Assembly: GCA_021815835.1 (NCBI GenBank) | Contig: JAKAZN010000044.1 | Location: 1 to 8,737, forward strand | Direction of reading: 5' to 3' | Length of the DNA stretch: 8,737 nucleotides | DNA from: Pseudomonadota bacterium | Lineage (GTDB): Bacteria; Pseudomonadota; Alphaproteobacteria; Acetobacterales; Acetobacteraceae | In this document: positions 1-6,363 of the stretch, piece after piece | Numbering within the stretch: the stretch's first letter is position 1 | Layout of the letters: the number at the start of each line of letters is the position of its first letter | Program-made: the position numbers and the translations under genes | Notes under the pieces: generated by a model | The model's input: the letters and a program-made list of their open reading frames with translations, nothing else | The model's database searches: none | Told to the model about the DNA's origin: nothing

Positions 1-1
1 C

Positions 2-538
2 GATCGGATGCTGCCCGGCCTCGACGGGCTGGGCCTCGTGCGCACCTTGCGCGCCGCCGGGGTCGCCACGCCGGTCCTGTTCCTGACCGCGCTCGGCGGC
101 ATCGACGACCGGGTTGCCGGGCTCGATGCCGGCGGGGACGATTATCTGGTCAAGCCCTTCGCCTTCGCCGAGCTGCTCGCGCGGCTGCACGCGCTCACCC
201 GCCGCCCGCCGCTCGCCGCCGCGCCGGAGGTATTCCGCGTGGCCGATCTCGTGCTCGATCCGCGCCGGCGCGGCGTGACCCGGGGCGAGACGCCGATCGC
301 GCTGCAGCCGCGGGAATTCCAGATTCTCGAAGTGCTGATGCGCCATGCCGGCGCGGTGGTCACCCGCACCATGCTGTTGGAGCAGGTGTGGGATTTCCAT
401 TTCGATCCCACGACCAATATCGTCGAGACCCATATCAGCCGGCTGCGCGCCAAGCTCGATCGTGGCGGCGATCCCGAACTGATCCACACGCTGCGCGGGG
501 CGGGCTACATGATCCGCGCGCCGGACGCGCCGGGATGA
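2..538 (+). CDS. OmpR/PhoB-family response regulator, 5' end missing
   Basis: DNA-binding output protein of a two-component system. It is phosphorylated by the kinase encoded immediately downstream and then expected to bind promoter DNA in the cytoplasm. The frame is open from base 2, and the first visible residue is the Asp of a D-R-M-L-P-G motif, the usual phospho-acceptor context. About 50 N-terminal residues therefore lie outside the window. Also visible are the switch Thr in FLTA, 28 residues after that Asp, the conserved Lys in VKPF 22 residues further on, and the DDY motif. These spacings match OmpR-type receiver domains. A winged-helix domain follows, with a recognition helix around NIVETHISRLRAKLD and the terminal wing LIHTLRGAGYMI. 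The stop overlaps the kinase start by 4 nt, so the two are probably translated together. The signal sensed is not deducible. Metal, antimicrobial and envelope-stress regulators share this architecture. Confidence 0.95.
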   Translation, partial: DRMLPGLDGLGLVRTLRAAGVATPVLFLTALGGIDDRVAGLDAGGDDYLVKPFAFAELLARLHALTRRPPLAAAPEVFRVADLVLDPRRRGVTRGETPIALQPREFQILEVLMRHAGAVVTRTMLLEQVWDFHFDPTTNIVETHISRLRAKLDRGGDPELIHTLRGAGYMIRAPDAPG

Positions 539-1935
539 CCGGCCCGGCGGCGCGGCTCCCACGTCTTTGGCGCACGACGAGCCTCCGTTTCGCCGCGCTC
601 TACGTGGCCCTGTTCGCCGCCTCCACCGTGCTGCTCGGTGGCGTCGTCTTCTGGATCGCGCGCGACGCGCTCAGCCATCAGATGCGCGCGCGGATCCTCG
701 CCGAGACGGAGTCCCTGCGCGCGGAGCGGCGAACCGCCGGCCCCGCCGCGCTCGCGCGCGCGGTGCGCCGGGACGGGCGCGGCGCCGGGGCGCTCGATTA
801 TCGCGTGCAAGCCGCGGACGGCTCGCGCATCGCCGGCGAACTCCCGCGCCTGCCGCCGCGGGCCGGCTGGACCATCCTGGCCCGCCCGACCGGGCAGGCC
901 GAACGGGAAACCGAGCAGCGCGGCGAGAACCCGGAACGGCTGCTCGTGCTGATGACGCCGCTCGACGCCGGATCGTGGCTCGCGGTGGGCGATGATCTCG
1001 GCCGGATTTCGGAGGTGCAGGATGCGATCCTCGCCGCCTTCGCCTGGGCGCTCGGTCTCGTGGTGCTGCTGGGCGGCGGCGGCGGGATCCTGCTGAGCCG
1101 CGCCTTCCTGCACCGGGTCGATACGATCGGGCGCACCGCGGAGGCGATCATCGCCGGCGATCTCTCCCGGCGCATTCCCGAACGGGGCACCGGCGACGAT
1201 CTCGATCGGCTGGCGGGCACCCTGAACCGGATGCTCGACCGGATCGGCGCGCTGATGGAGAGCCTGCGTCAGGTATCGGCGGATGTCGCGCATGACCTGC
1301 GCACGCCGATGGCGCGGCTGATGCAGCAGCTCGACACCGCGCGGACCCATGCGACGACCCTGGCCGCGTATCGCGAGGCGGTCGATGCGGCGGTGGCGGA
1401 GACCGAGTCGATCCTCGCGAGTTTCGCCGCCCTGCTGCGCATCGCCCAGGTGGAGGGCGGCTCCCGGCGCGCGGCGTTCCGCGAGGTCGATCTTTCGGCG
1501 CTGACGGCGTCGGTGGCGGAGACCTACGCGCCCTCGATCGAGGCGGCGGACCATCGTTTCGTCGTCGCCATCGCGCCCGGCCTGCGCATCGAGGGCGACG
1601 CGCCGTTGCTCACCCAGATGCTCGCCAACCTGCTGGACAACGCGCTGCGCCATACGCCGGCGGGAACGACCATTCGCCTCGGTCTCGGCCTGGAACATGG
1701 GCGCGCGGTGCTGCGCCTCGCCGATGACGGGCCGGGCGTGGCGGCGGCGGAGCGGGGGCGGATCCTGGAGCGCTTCTATCGGACCGAGCGCAGCCGCTCG
1801 ACACCGGGCAGCGGGCTCGGCCTGACCTTGGTGGCGGCGGTGGCGGAATTGCATGACGCGGGATTGACCGTCGCGGACGCCGCGCCGGGCCTTGCCGTCG
1901 TCGTGGCGTTCCCGCCGGCGCCCCGGATGCGCTGA
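535..1935 (+). CDS. Membrane sensor histidine kinase with HAMP domain (two-component partner)
   Basis: Inner-membrane histidine kinase of 466 residues that should autophosphorylate and pass phosphate to the preceding regulator. The start is the ATG inside the ATGA overlap with that gene. The open frame continues upstream, but only inside the regulator. Domains in order: a basic N-terminus; transmembrane helix 1 near residues 18-42; a periplasmic segment of about 120 residues (43-163) with no recognised fold; transmembrane helix 2 near 164-190, with a Gly run at 180-184; a HAMP linker near 190-242; and a HisKA dimerisation helix carrying the H-box HDLRTP with His253. The ATPase domain has the N box NLLDNALRH (Asn365, Asn369), G1 DDGPG (397-401), the F box around ERFYRTER and G2 GSGLGL (425-430). 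All catalytic boxes are intact, so it should be active. The poorly conserved periplasmic part gives no clue to the ligand. Overall type resembles QseC/CusS-like kinases. Confidence 0.95.
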   Translation: MTGPAARLPRLWRTTSLRFAALYVALFAASTVLLGGVVFWIARDALSHQMRARILAETESLRAERRTAGPAALARAVRRDGRGAGALDYRVQAADGSRIAGELPRLPPRAGWTILARPTGQAERETEQRGENPERLLVLMTPLDAGSWLAVGDDLGRISEVQDAILAAFAWALGLVVLLGGGGGILLSRAFLHRVDTIGRTAEAIIAGDLSRRIPERGTGDDLDRLAGTLNRMLDRIGALMESLRQVSADVAHDLRTPMARLMQQLDTARTHATTLAAYREAVDAAVAETESILASFAALLRIAQVEGGSRRAAFREVDLSALTASVAETYAPSIEAADHRFVVAIAPGLRIEGDAPLLTQMLANLLDNALRHTPAGTTIRLGLGLEHGRAVLRLADDGPGVAAAERGRILERFYRTERSRSTPGSGLGLTLVAAVAELHDAGLTVADAAPGLAVVVAFPPAPRMR

Positions 1936-1937
1936 GC

Positions 1938-1966
1938 CGGGCGCGGTAAGCAGGGCGCCCGCTTTT
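1938..1966 (+). terminator. Probable intrinsic terminator after the two-component pair
   Basis: Three bases after the kinase stop codon, CGGGCGC (1938-1944) can pair with GCGCCCG (1955-1961). This forms a 7-bp all-GC stem with a 10-nt loop, followed after one C by TTTT (1963-1966). A strong stem directly before a T run on the coding strand is the usual layout of a Rho-independent terminator. The T run is short, so termination may be incomplete. It supports separating the regulator/kinase unit from the oxidoreductase gene. Confidence 0.55.
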
Positions 1967-2078
1967 CCCGGCGTGAAAGTTTCTGTTGCCGGGCCGCCCG
2001 CGCGCGATCGAAGCGCGGCGATGTGCGCCGCAGCATCGGCCCGAATCTGGCGAAATGCGCCGCCCGCGCGCGGACCGC

Positions 2079-2108
2079 TTGGCAGGCGGGCGCAAACCAC
2101 CCCATCTT
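2079..2108 (+). promoter_or_regulatory. Weak sigma-70-type promoter candidate for the oxidoreductase gene
   Basis: TTGGCA (2079-2084) matches the -35 consensus at 5 of 6 positions. CATCTT (2103-2108), 18 nt downstream, matches the -10 consensus at only 3 of 6. If used, transcription would start near 2115 and give a leader of about 40 nt. It is the best candidate I noticed in this GC-rich gap, but a poor -10 makes it tentative. Confidence 0.2.
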
Positions 2109-2122
2109 GCGACCAGCACATA

Positions 2123-2148
2123 GCGGCCGCGCCCCGGCCGCCGGAGGG
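2123..2148 (+). promoter_or_regulatory. Ribosome-binding site with adjacent stem-loop
   Basis: GGAGGG at 2143-2148 lies 7 nt before the ATG at 2156 and is one of the best Shine-Dalgarno matches in the window. It fixes the start of the oxidoreductase gene. Directly upstream, GCGGCC (2123-2128) can pair with GGCCGC (2136-2141) around a 7-nt loop, ending two bases before the Shine-Dalgarno sequence. Such a stem could affect ribosome access. In DNA this GC-rich it could also be chance. Confidence 0.6.
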
Positions 2149-2155
2149 ACGATCC

Positions 2156-5100
2156 ATGGATATCGGGCTCGCGCCGGAACCGCAGACCCTGGAAAGCCGC
2201 TATCTGATCCATGACCGCCCGGTCCTGCTCTCGGGCGTGCAGGCATTGGTGCGCGTGTTGCTGGAACAGGCGCGCGCCGATCGCGCAGCGGGGCACGCCA
2301 CCGGCGGGCTCGTGTCGGGCTATCGCGGCTCGCCGCTCGGCGGGTTGGATCTCGAGCTCTGGCGCCGCCAGAAACTGCTGTCCGCGCTCGATATCCGTTT
2401 TCAGCCGGGCCTCAACGAGGACATGGCCGCGACGATGCTGTGGGGCACGCAGCAGATCGACGCCTTCCCCGGCGCGCGCGTCCCCGGCGTGTTCGGCATG
2501 TGGTACGGCAAGGGGCCGGGCGTCGATCGCTCCGGCGATGCGTTCCGCTGCGCCAACATGCTGGGCACGCACCGCATGGGCGGCGTGCTGGCGGTCGCCG
2601 GGGACGATCACGGCGCGCAATCCTCCACCTACCCGCATCAGACCGAGCATGTGTTCGAGGGCGTGATGATGCCCATCCTGAACCCGGCCTCGGTGCAGGA
2701 CATCCTGGATTTCGGCCGGGCCGGGATCGCGTTGTCGCGCTACGCCGGGCTGTGGGTGGCGCTCAAGACCACCGCCGAGACCGCCGAGCAGGCGGCGAGC
2801 GTGATCGTGCCGTCCGCGCATCGTTTCGTCACGCCCGATCACGCCCTGCCGTCCCACCCGATCGGCTACGATCCGGGCCTGAGCTTCCCCGCCGATCGGT
2901 ATGAGCTGGAACGGCGGGTGATGGAGGAGCGCCTGCCCGCGGTCGCCGCCTGGCTCGGCGCCAATCCGCTCGATCGCCTGGTGTTCGGCGCGCCGGATGC
3001 GCCGATCGGGCTGGTCACCGTCGGGCGCGCGCACATGGACACCATGCACGCGCTGCGCCGGCTGGGATTGGCCGGACATCCGCAACTGGCGCTCTACAAG
3101 ATCGGCGTTTCCTGGCCGTTGCAGGCCGAGGGGCTGCGCGATTTCGCCCGTGGCAAGCGCGCGATCTTCGTCATCGAGGAGAAGCGCGGCTTCGTCGAAA
3201 CCCAGATCCGCGACGCGCTCTATCACCTGCCCGCCGCTTTGCGGCCCGACGTGGCGGGCAAGACGGACGCCGCCGGCGCGCCGTTGTTGTCGGCGCTGCT
3301 GGAGGTTTCCCCCGAATCCGTGGGTGGCGCGCTTGCGCGCTTCGTTTCCGCCTACGGCCTGAACGTGGCCGAACCGCCGGCGGTGCCGCACCCCGAGCGT
3401 CCGGCCGGGCTGTTGCGGCGCATCCCGGCCTTCTGCGCCGGCTGCCCGCACGCGACCTCCACCGTGCTGCCGGAGGGCAGCATCGCGACGGCCGGCATCG
3501 GCTGTCATTTCATGGCGCAGGATCGCGGGCCGGAGACCCGCACCTTTACCCACATGGGCGGCGAGGGCGTCACCTGGGTCGGCCTCGCGCCGTTCACCGA
3601 CATCGCGCACCTGTTCGCCAATATCGGCGACGGGACCTACACCCATTCGGGCATCCTCGCGATCCGCCAGGCGATCGCGGCGAAAGCCCGCATGACCTAC
3701 AAGATCCTGGTCAACGACGCGGTGGCGATGACCGGCGGCCAGCCCGCGGAGGGCGGCTTCACCACCGCCGACATCGCCGCGCAGGTGCGCGCCGAGGGCG
3801 TGCGGCGCATCGCCGTGGTGGCCGACGAGGCCGCGCGGCTGCCGCCCGCTTCGCTCCTGCCACCGGGCGCCACCCGCCACACGCGCGGCGAGCTTGACGC
3901 CGTGCAGCGCGACCTGCGCGAAACGGACGGCGTGTCCGTGCTGATCTACGATCAGGTCTGCGCCACCGAGAAGCGCCGCCGCCGCAAGCGCGGCAAGCTA
4001 CCCGAGGCGGCTCGTTCCGTCGCCATCAATCCCGAAATTTGCGAGAATTGCGGCGATTGTTCCACGCAATCGGGCTGCATCGCGATCGAGCCGATCGAAA
4101 CCGTGCTCGGGCGCAAGCGCCGGATCAACCCGACCGCGTGCAATGTCGATCTGTCCTGCCTGAAAGGTTTCTGCCCCAGCTTCGTCACGGTCGCCGGCGC
4201 CCCACGCGCGCCGGAGGCCGATTCGCGCTGGGCGGCGCGCGAGGCGACGCTGGCCGCGTCCCTGCCCGTGCCCGTGCTGCCCGATGCCATGCCCTGGCGT
4301 GGCCTGTTCGCCGGGATCGGCGGCGGCGGCATCGTCACCTCGGGCGCGGTGCTGGCGATGGCGGCGCACCTGGAAGGCCATGCGGTGCGCACGCTCGATT
4401 TCACCGGGCTGGCGCAGAAGAACGGCGCCGTCGTCGCGCATGTGCAGATCGGCACGGACGCGGCGCTGGATGTCGTGCGCATCCCGTTGGGGGAGGCGAA
4501 CGTGATGCTGGCGGCCGATCTCGCGGTCGGCGCCGGGCCCGGGGTGCTGGAACGCTGCGCGCCGGGGTGCGCGGTGATCGGCAATCTCGATCTTGCGATG
4601 ACGGCGGCGTTCAAGGCCGATCCGCGCCTCGTGATCGATGCGGGCCTGCACCGGCGCACCATCGCGCGCGCGACACCCGACGGCGCCGGCACCTGGCTGC
4701 ACGCGGTGCGGCTGGCGGAGACCTTGTTCGGCAATGCCCAGGCGATGAACACGATGCTGCTCGGCCTCGCCTGGCAGCGCGGGCTGATCCCGGTGGGCGA
4801 AGGGTCGATCCTGCGCGCGATCGAGATCAATGGGGCCGCCGTCGCGGTGAACAAGCGTGCCTTTCTCTGGGGCCGCATCCTGGCTGCCGATCCGACGCTC
4901 GCCGATGAGATCCTGACCGCGCCCGCCGAGGCGCCGCCGGAGGCGCTGGATGCGCTGATCGCGGATCGCGCCGCGAGGTTGGTGGGCTATCAGAACGAAT
5001 CCTGGGCCACCCGCTACCGTGCCCTGGCCGAGACCGCCATCGCCGCCGAAACCGCGGCCGCCGGCGCGCCCGGCCGCTTCGCCCGCGCCGTCGCGGAGGG

Positions 5101-5575
5101 GATGTTCCGCCTGATGGCCTACAAGGACGAATACGAGGTCGCGCGCCGGCACGCCGAGACGCGCTATGGCCCGAGCCCCGTCTTCCATCTGGCGCCGCCG
5201 CTGATCACCGGGGTCGATCCGGCCACGGGACGGCGCCGCAAGATCGCCATACCGGGGTGGATCGCGCTGCCGTTGTTCCGCCTGCTGCGACACGGCAAGC
5301 GGCTGCGCGGCACCGCGTTCGATCCGTTCGGCGGGCAGGCGGAGCGCCGCGCGGAGCGCGCTCTGATCGCGCAGTACGAAACCGATATCCGCGCGATCTG
5401 CGCGCGCCTCGGGCCCGCCGGGCTGGAGGCGGCGATCGCGCTCGCGGGACTGCCCGACACGATCCGCGGCTTCGGGCCGGTGAAGGACGCGAACCGGGCC
5501 AAGGCGGCGCGGGAACGGGAGGTGCTGCTGGCGGCGCTGGCCGGGCCGGCGCCGGTCGCGCTGGCGGCGGAGTAA
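2156..5575 (+). CDS. Single-chain indolepyruvate ferredoxin oxidoreductase (fused alpha/beta type)
   Basis: Thiamine-diphosphate and iron-sulfur enzyme of 1,139 residues, in the usual size range for fused proteins of this family. Known members oxidatively decarboxylate arylpyruvates (indole-, phenyl- or hydroxyphenylpyruvate) to aryl-acetyl-CoA and reduce ferredoxin in the cytoplasm, linking aromatic amino-acid transamination to arylacetate catabolism. The exact substrate here is inferred. Visible parts: the pyrimidine-binding region, with GYRGSPLGG (55-63), FQPGLNED (82-89) and MWYGKGPGVDRSGD (115-128); CAGCPHATS (427-435); the thiamine-pyrophosphate motif GDGTYTHSG (491-499), with Asn520 downstream; an iron-sulfur region with Cys629, 632, 635, 641 and then 662, 668, 673; the gamma-like domain from GIGGGGIVTSGAV (720-732); and a C-terminal helical domain (about 910-1139) resembling DUF6537. 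The ATG at 2156 is chosen for its Shine-Dalgarno sequence and family-like N-terminus; the upstream extension overlaps the kinase. No partner ferredoxin or Lrp-type regulator lies alongside. Confidence 0.93.
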   Translation: MDIGLAPEPQTLESRYLIHDRPVLLSGVQALVRVLLEQARADRAAGHATGGLVSGYRGSPLGGLDLELWRRQKLLSALDIRFQPGLNEDMAATMLWGTQQIDAFPGARVPGVFGMWYGKGPGVDRSGDAFRCANMLGTHRMGGVLAVAGDDHGAQSSTYPHQTEHVFEGVMMPILNPASVQDILDFGRAGIALSRYAGLWVALKTTAETAEQAASVIVPSAHRFVTPDHALPSHPIGYDPGLSFPADRYELERRVMEERLPAVAAWLGANPLDRLVFGAPDAPIGLVTVGRAHMDTMHALRRLGLAGHPQLALYKIGVSWPLQAEGLRDFARGKRAIFVIEEKRGFVETQIRDALYHLPAALRPDVAGKTDAAGAPLLSALLEVSPESVGGALARFVSAYGLNVAEPPAVPHPERPAGLLRRIPAFCAGCPHATSTVLPEGSIATAGIGCHFMAQDRGPETRTFTHMGGEGVTWVGLAPFTDIAHLFANIGDGTYTHSGILAIRQAIAAKARMTYKILVNDAVAMTGGQPAEGGFTTADIAAQVRAEGVRRIAVVADEAARLPPASLLPPGATRHTRGELDAVQRDLRETDGVSVLIYDQVCATEKRRRRKRGKLPEAARSVAINPEICENCGDCSTQSGCIAIEPIETVLGRKRRINPTACNVDLSCLKGFCPSFVTVAGAPRAPEADSRWAAREATLAASLPVPVLPDAMPWRGLFAGIGGGGIVTSGAVLAMAAHLEGHAVRTLDFTGLAQKNGAVVAHVQIGTDAALDVVRIPLGEANVMLAADLAVGAGPGVLERCAPGCAVIGNLDLAMTAAFKADPRLVIDAGLHRRTIARATPDGAGTWLHAVRLAETLFGNAQAMNTMLLGLAWQRGLIPVGEGSILRAIEINGAAVAVNKRAFLWGRILAADPTLADEILTAPAEAPPEALDALIADRAARLVGYQNESWATRYRALAETAIAAETAAAGAPGRFARAVAEGMFRLMAYKDEYEVARRHAETRYGPSPVFHLAPPLITGVDPATGRRRKIAIPGWIALPLFRLLRHGKRLRGTAFDPFGGQAERRAERALIAQYETDIRAICARLGPAGLEAAIALAGLPDTIRGFGPVKDANRAKAAREREVLLAALAGPAPVALAAE

Positions 5576-5577
5576 CA

Positions 5578-5620
5578 GCGACCGGCGGAACGAATGAGGC
5601 ACCGCCCGGGTCGCCCCCTT
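5578..5620 (+). terminator. Stem-loop directly after the oxidoreductase gene, possible terminator
   Basis: Two bases after the TAA stop, GCGACCGGCGG (5578-5588) can pair with CCGCC (5602-5606) and GGTCGC (5609-5614), leaving a 2-nt CG bulge and a 13-nt loop. That is 11 base pairs. The following bases are CCCCCTT, so there is no real T run. It may be a weak terminator or a 3'-end stabilising hairpin. Confidence 0.4.
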
Positions 5621-5624
5621 CCGT

Positions 5625-5649
5625 CATGGCCGGCGCACGGCCGGCTATG
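5625..5649 (+). repeat. Second stem-loop (inverted repeat) in the gap before the Nudix gene
   Basis: CATGGCCGG (5625-5633) can pair with CCGGCTATG (5641-5649): nine pairs, one of them G-T, around a 7-nt loop. No T run follows. It stands 11 nt after the previous stem-loop and about 85 nt before the Nudix start. A tandem terminator element, an operator-like palindrome, or a dispersed intergenic repeat are all possible from one copy. Confidence 0.4.
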
Positions 5650-5734
5650 ATGGGGGACCGGCAGCGACCCCGCACCCCACGCGCGCTTTCGTCGGGCGGT
5701 TGATCCGCCGCGCCGAACGCGCCACCCTGCGCCC

Positions 5735-6289
5735 ATGCCCGATTTCGTCCGCGCCATCCCCGACGGCGATAACCGCGAGCGGCTGGTCTGCCCCGATTGC
5801 GGCCATATCGCCTACGAGAACCCGAAGATCGTGGTCGGCTCCGTCGTGGTTTCAAACGGCGCCGTCCTGCTCTGCCGGCGCGCGATCGAACCCCGGCGCG
5901 GCTTCTGGACCCTGCCCGCCGGCTACATGGAGCTCGGTGAGACCGTGGAAGAAGGCGCGATCCGCGAGGCGCGCGAGGAAGCCGAAGCCGACATCGTGAT
6001 CGAGGGCCTGCTGGGCGTGTTCAGCATCAGCCGCATCGGCCAGGTGCAGATGATGTTCCGCGCCCGCTTCGCCGATCCCGCCGCGCCGCGTTTCGGCGCC
6101 GGCGACGAGACCCTGGAGGTCGGGCTGTTCGACTGGGACGCCATCCCCTGGGCCGAGATCGCCTTCCCCACCGTCACCTGGGCGTTGCAGGCCTGGCGCG
6201 AACGCGGGCAGGGCGCGCTCGGCGCGCCGGCGGGCAACCCGGCCGCGGATCCGCGCGGCGTGCATCGCGCCGGCCGGCCCCAGGGCTAG
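5735..6289 (+). CDS. Nudix hydrolase with a half zinc ribbon
   Basis: Cytoplasmic hydrolase of nucleoside diphosphate-linked substrates, 184 residues. Relatives with this layout cleave ADP-ribose, NADH, FAD or similar compounds; the substrate here is not deducible. The N-terminus has DGDNRERLVCPDCGHIAYEN, with the Cys19/Cys22 knuckle typical of zinc-ribbon Nudix proteins, then KIVVGSVV and the core fold. The Nudix box runs from Gly63: G-x5-E69-x7-R77-E78-A-x-E81-E82, so the metal-binding Glu pair and the Arg are present. The position normally Gly near the box end is Glu84. The last 25 or so residues are Gly/Ala/Pro-rich and look disordered. The first CxxC pair normally found before the GDN motif is absent, and in-frame codons just upstream encode no Cys. 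The ATG has no clear Shine-Dalgarno sequence. The gene is separated from its neighbours by 159 and 74 nt, so it may be a single-gene unit or read through. Confidence 0.9.
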   Translation: MPDFVRAIPDGDNRERLVCPDCGHIAYENPKIVVGSVVVSNGAVLLCRRAIEPRRGFWTLPAGYMELGETVEEGAIREAREEAEADIVIEGLLGVFSISRIGQVQMMFRARFADPAAPRFGAGDETLEVGLFDWDAIPWAEIAFPTVTWALQAWRERGQGALGAPAGNPAADPRGVHRAGRPQG

Positions 6290-6308
6290 GCCGCCAGCAT
6301 AGGCCGCC
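6287..6308 (+). repeat. Short direct repeat TAGGCCGCC, two copies
   Basis: TAGGCCGCC occurs at 6287-6295, overlapping the Nudix stop codon, and again at 6300-6308, separated by 4 nt (13-nt period). Nine-base direct repeats in a promoter-sized gap can be binding sites, but this composition makes coincidence plausible. Confidence 0.3.
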
Positions 6309-6327
6309 CGGCGCCGGCCCCGCCGTC

Positions 6328-6356
6328 TGGGCAGCGGAAACGCCCGCCGCTATAGG
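6328..6356 (+). promoter_or_regulatory. Promoter candidate for the SpoU methyltransferase gene
   Basis: TGGGCA (6328-6333) and TATAGG (6351-6356) are separated by exactly 17 nt and each match the sigma-70 consensus at 4 of 6 positions. TATAGG stands out in this GC-rich DNA. If real, transcription would start close to the ATG at 6364, giving a leaderless or nearly leaderless mRNA. Alternatively GGGGGA (6355-6360), 3 nt from the ATG, acts as a closely spaced ribosome-binding site on a longer message. The two readings conflict, so only one is likely. Confidence 0.3.
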
Positions 6357-6363
6357 GGGATCG

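Noticed and set aside
388..534. Kinase frame extended 49 codons upstream
   Set aside because: This part lies within the response regulator, reads as Arg-rich non-domain sequence, and the ATGA overlap start at 535 gives a normal kinase N-terminus.
1892..2155. Oxidoreductase frame extended 88 codons upstream
   Set aside because: It would overlap the kinase end and cross the terminator-like stem. The ATG at 2156 has a strong Shine-Dalgarno sequence and a family-like N-terminus.
505..2157. 550-codon minus-strand open frame opposite the kinase
   Set aside because: Same compositional shadow. The kinase on the plus strand has every catalytic motif, and the antisense translation has none.
1610..3880. 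756-codon minus-strand open frame opposite the kinase and oxidoreductase genes
   Set aside because: It is antisense to two confidently identified proteins, and its translation is Arg/Gly/His-rich with no domain. Long antisense frames are expected when third positions are almost all G or C.
3998..5602. 534-codon minus-strand open frame opposite the oxidoreductase 3' half
   Set aside because: Its translation is Arg/Gln/Asp-rich and low in complexity, and it lies opposite conserved iron-sulfur and gamma-like domains.
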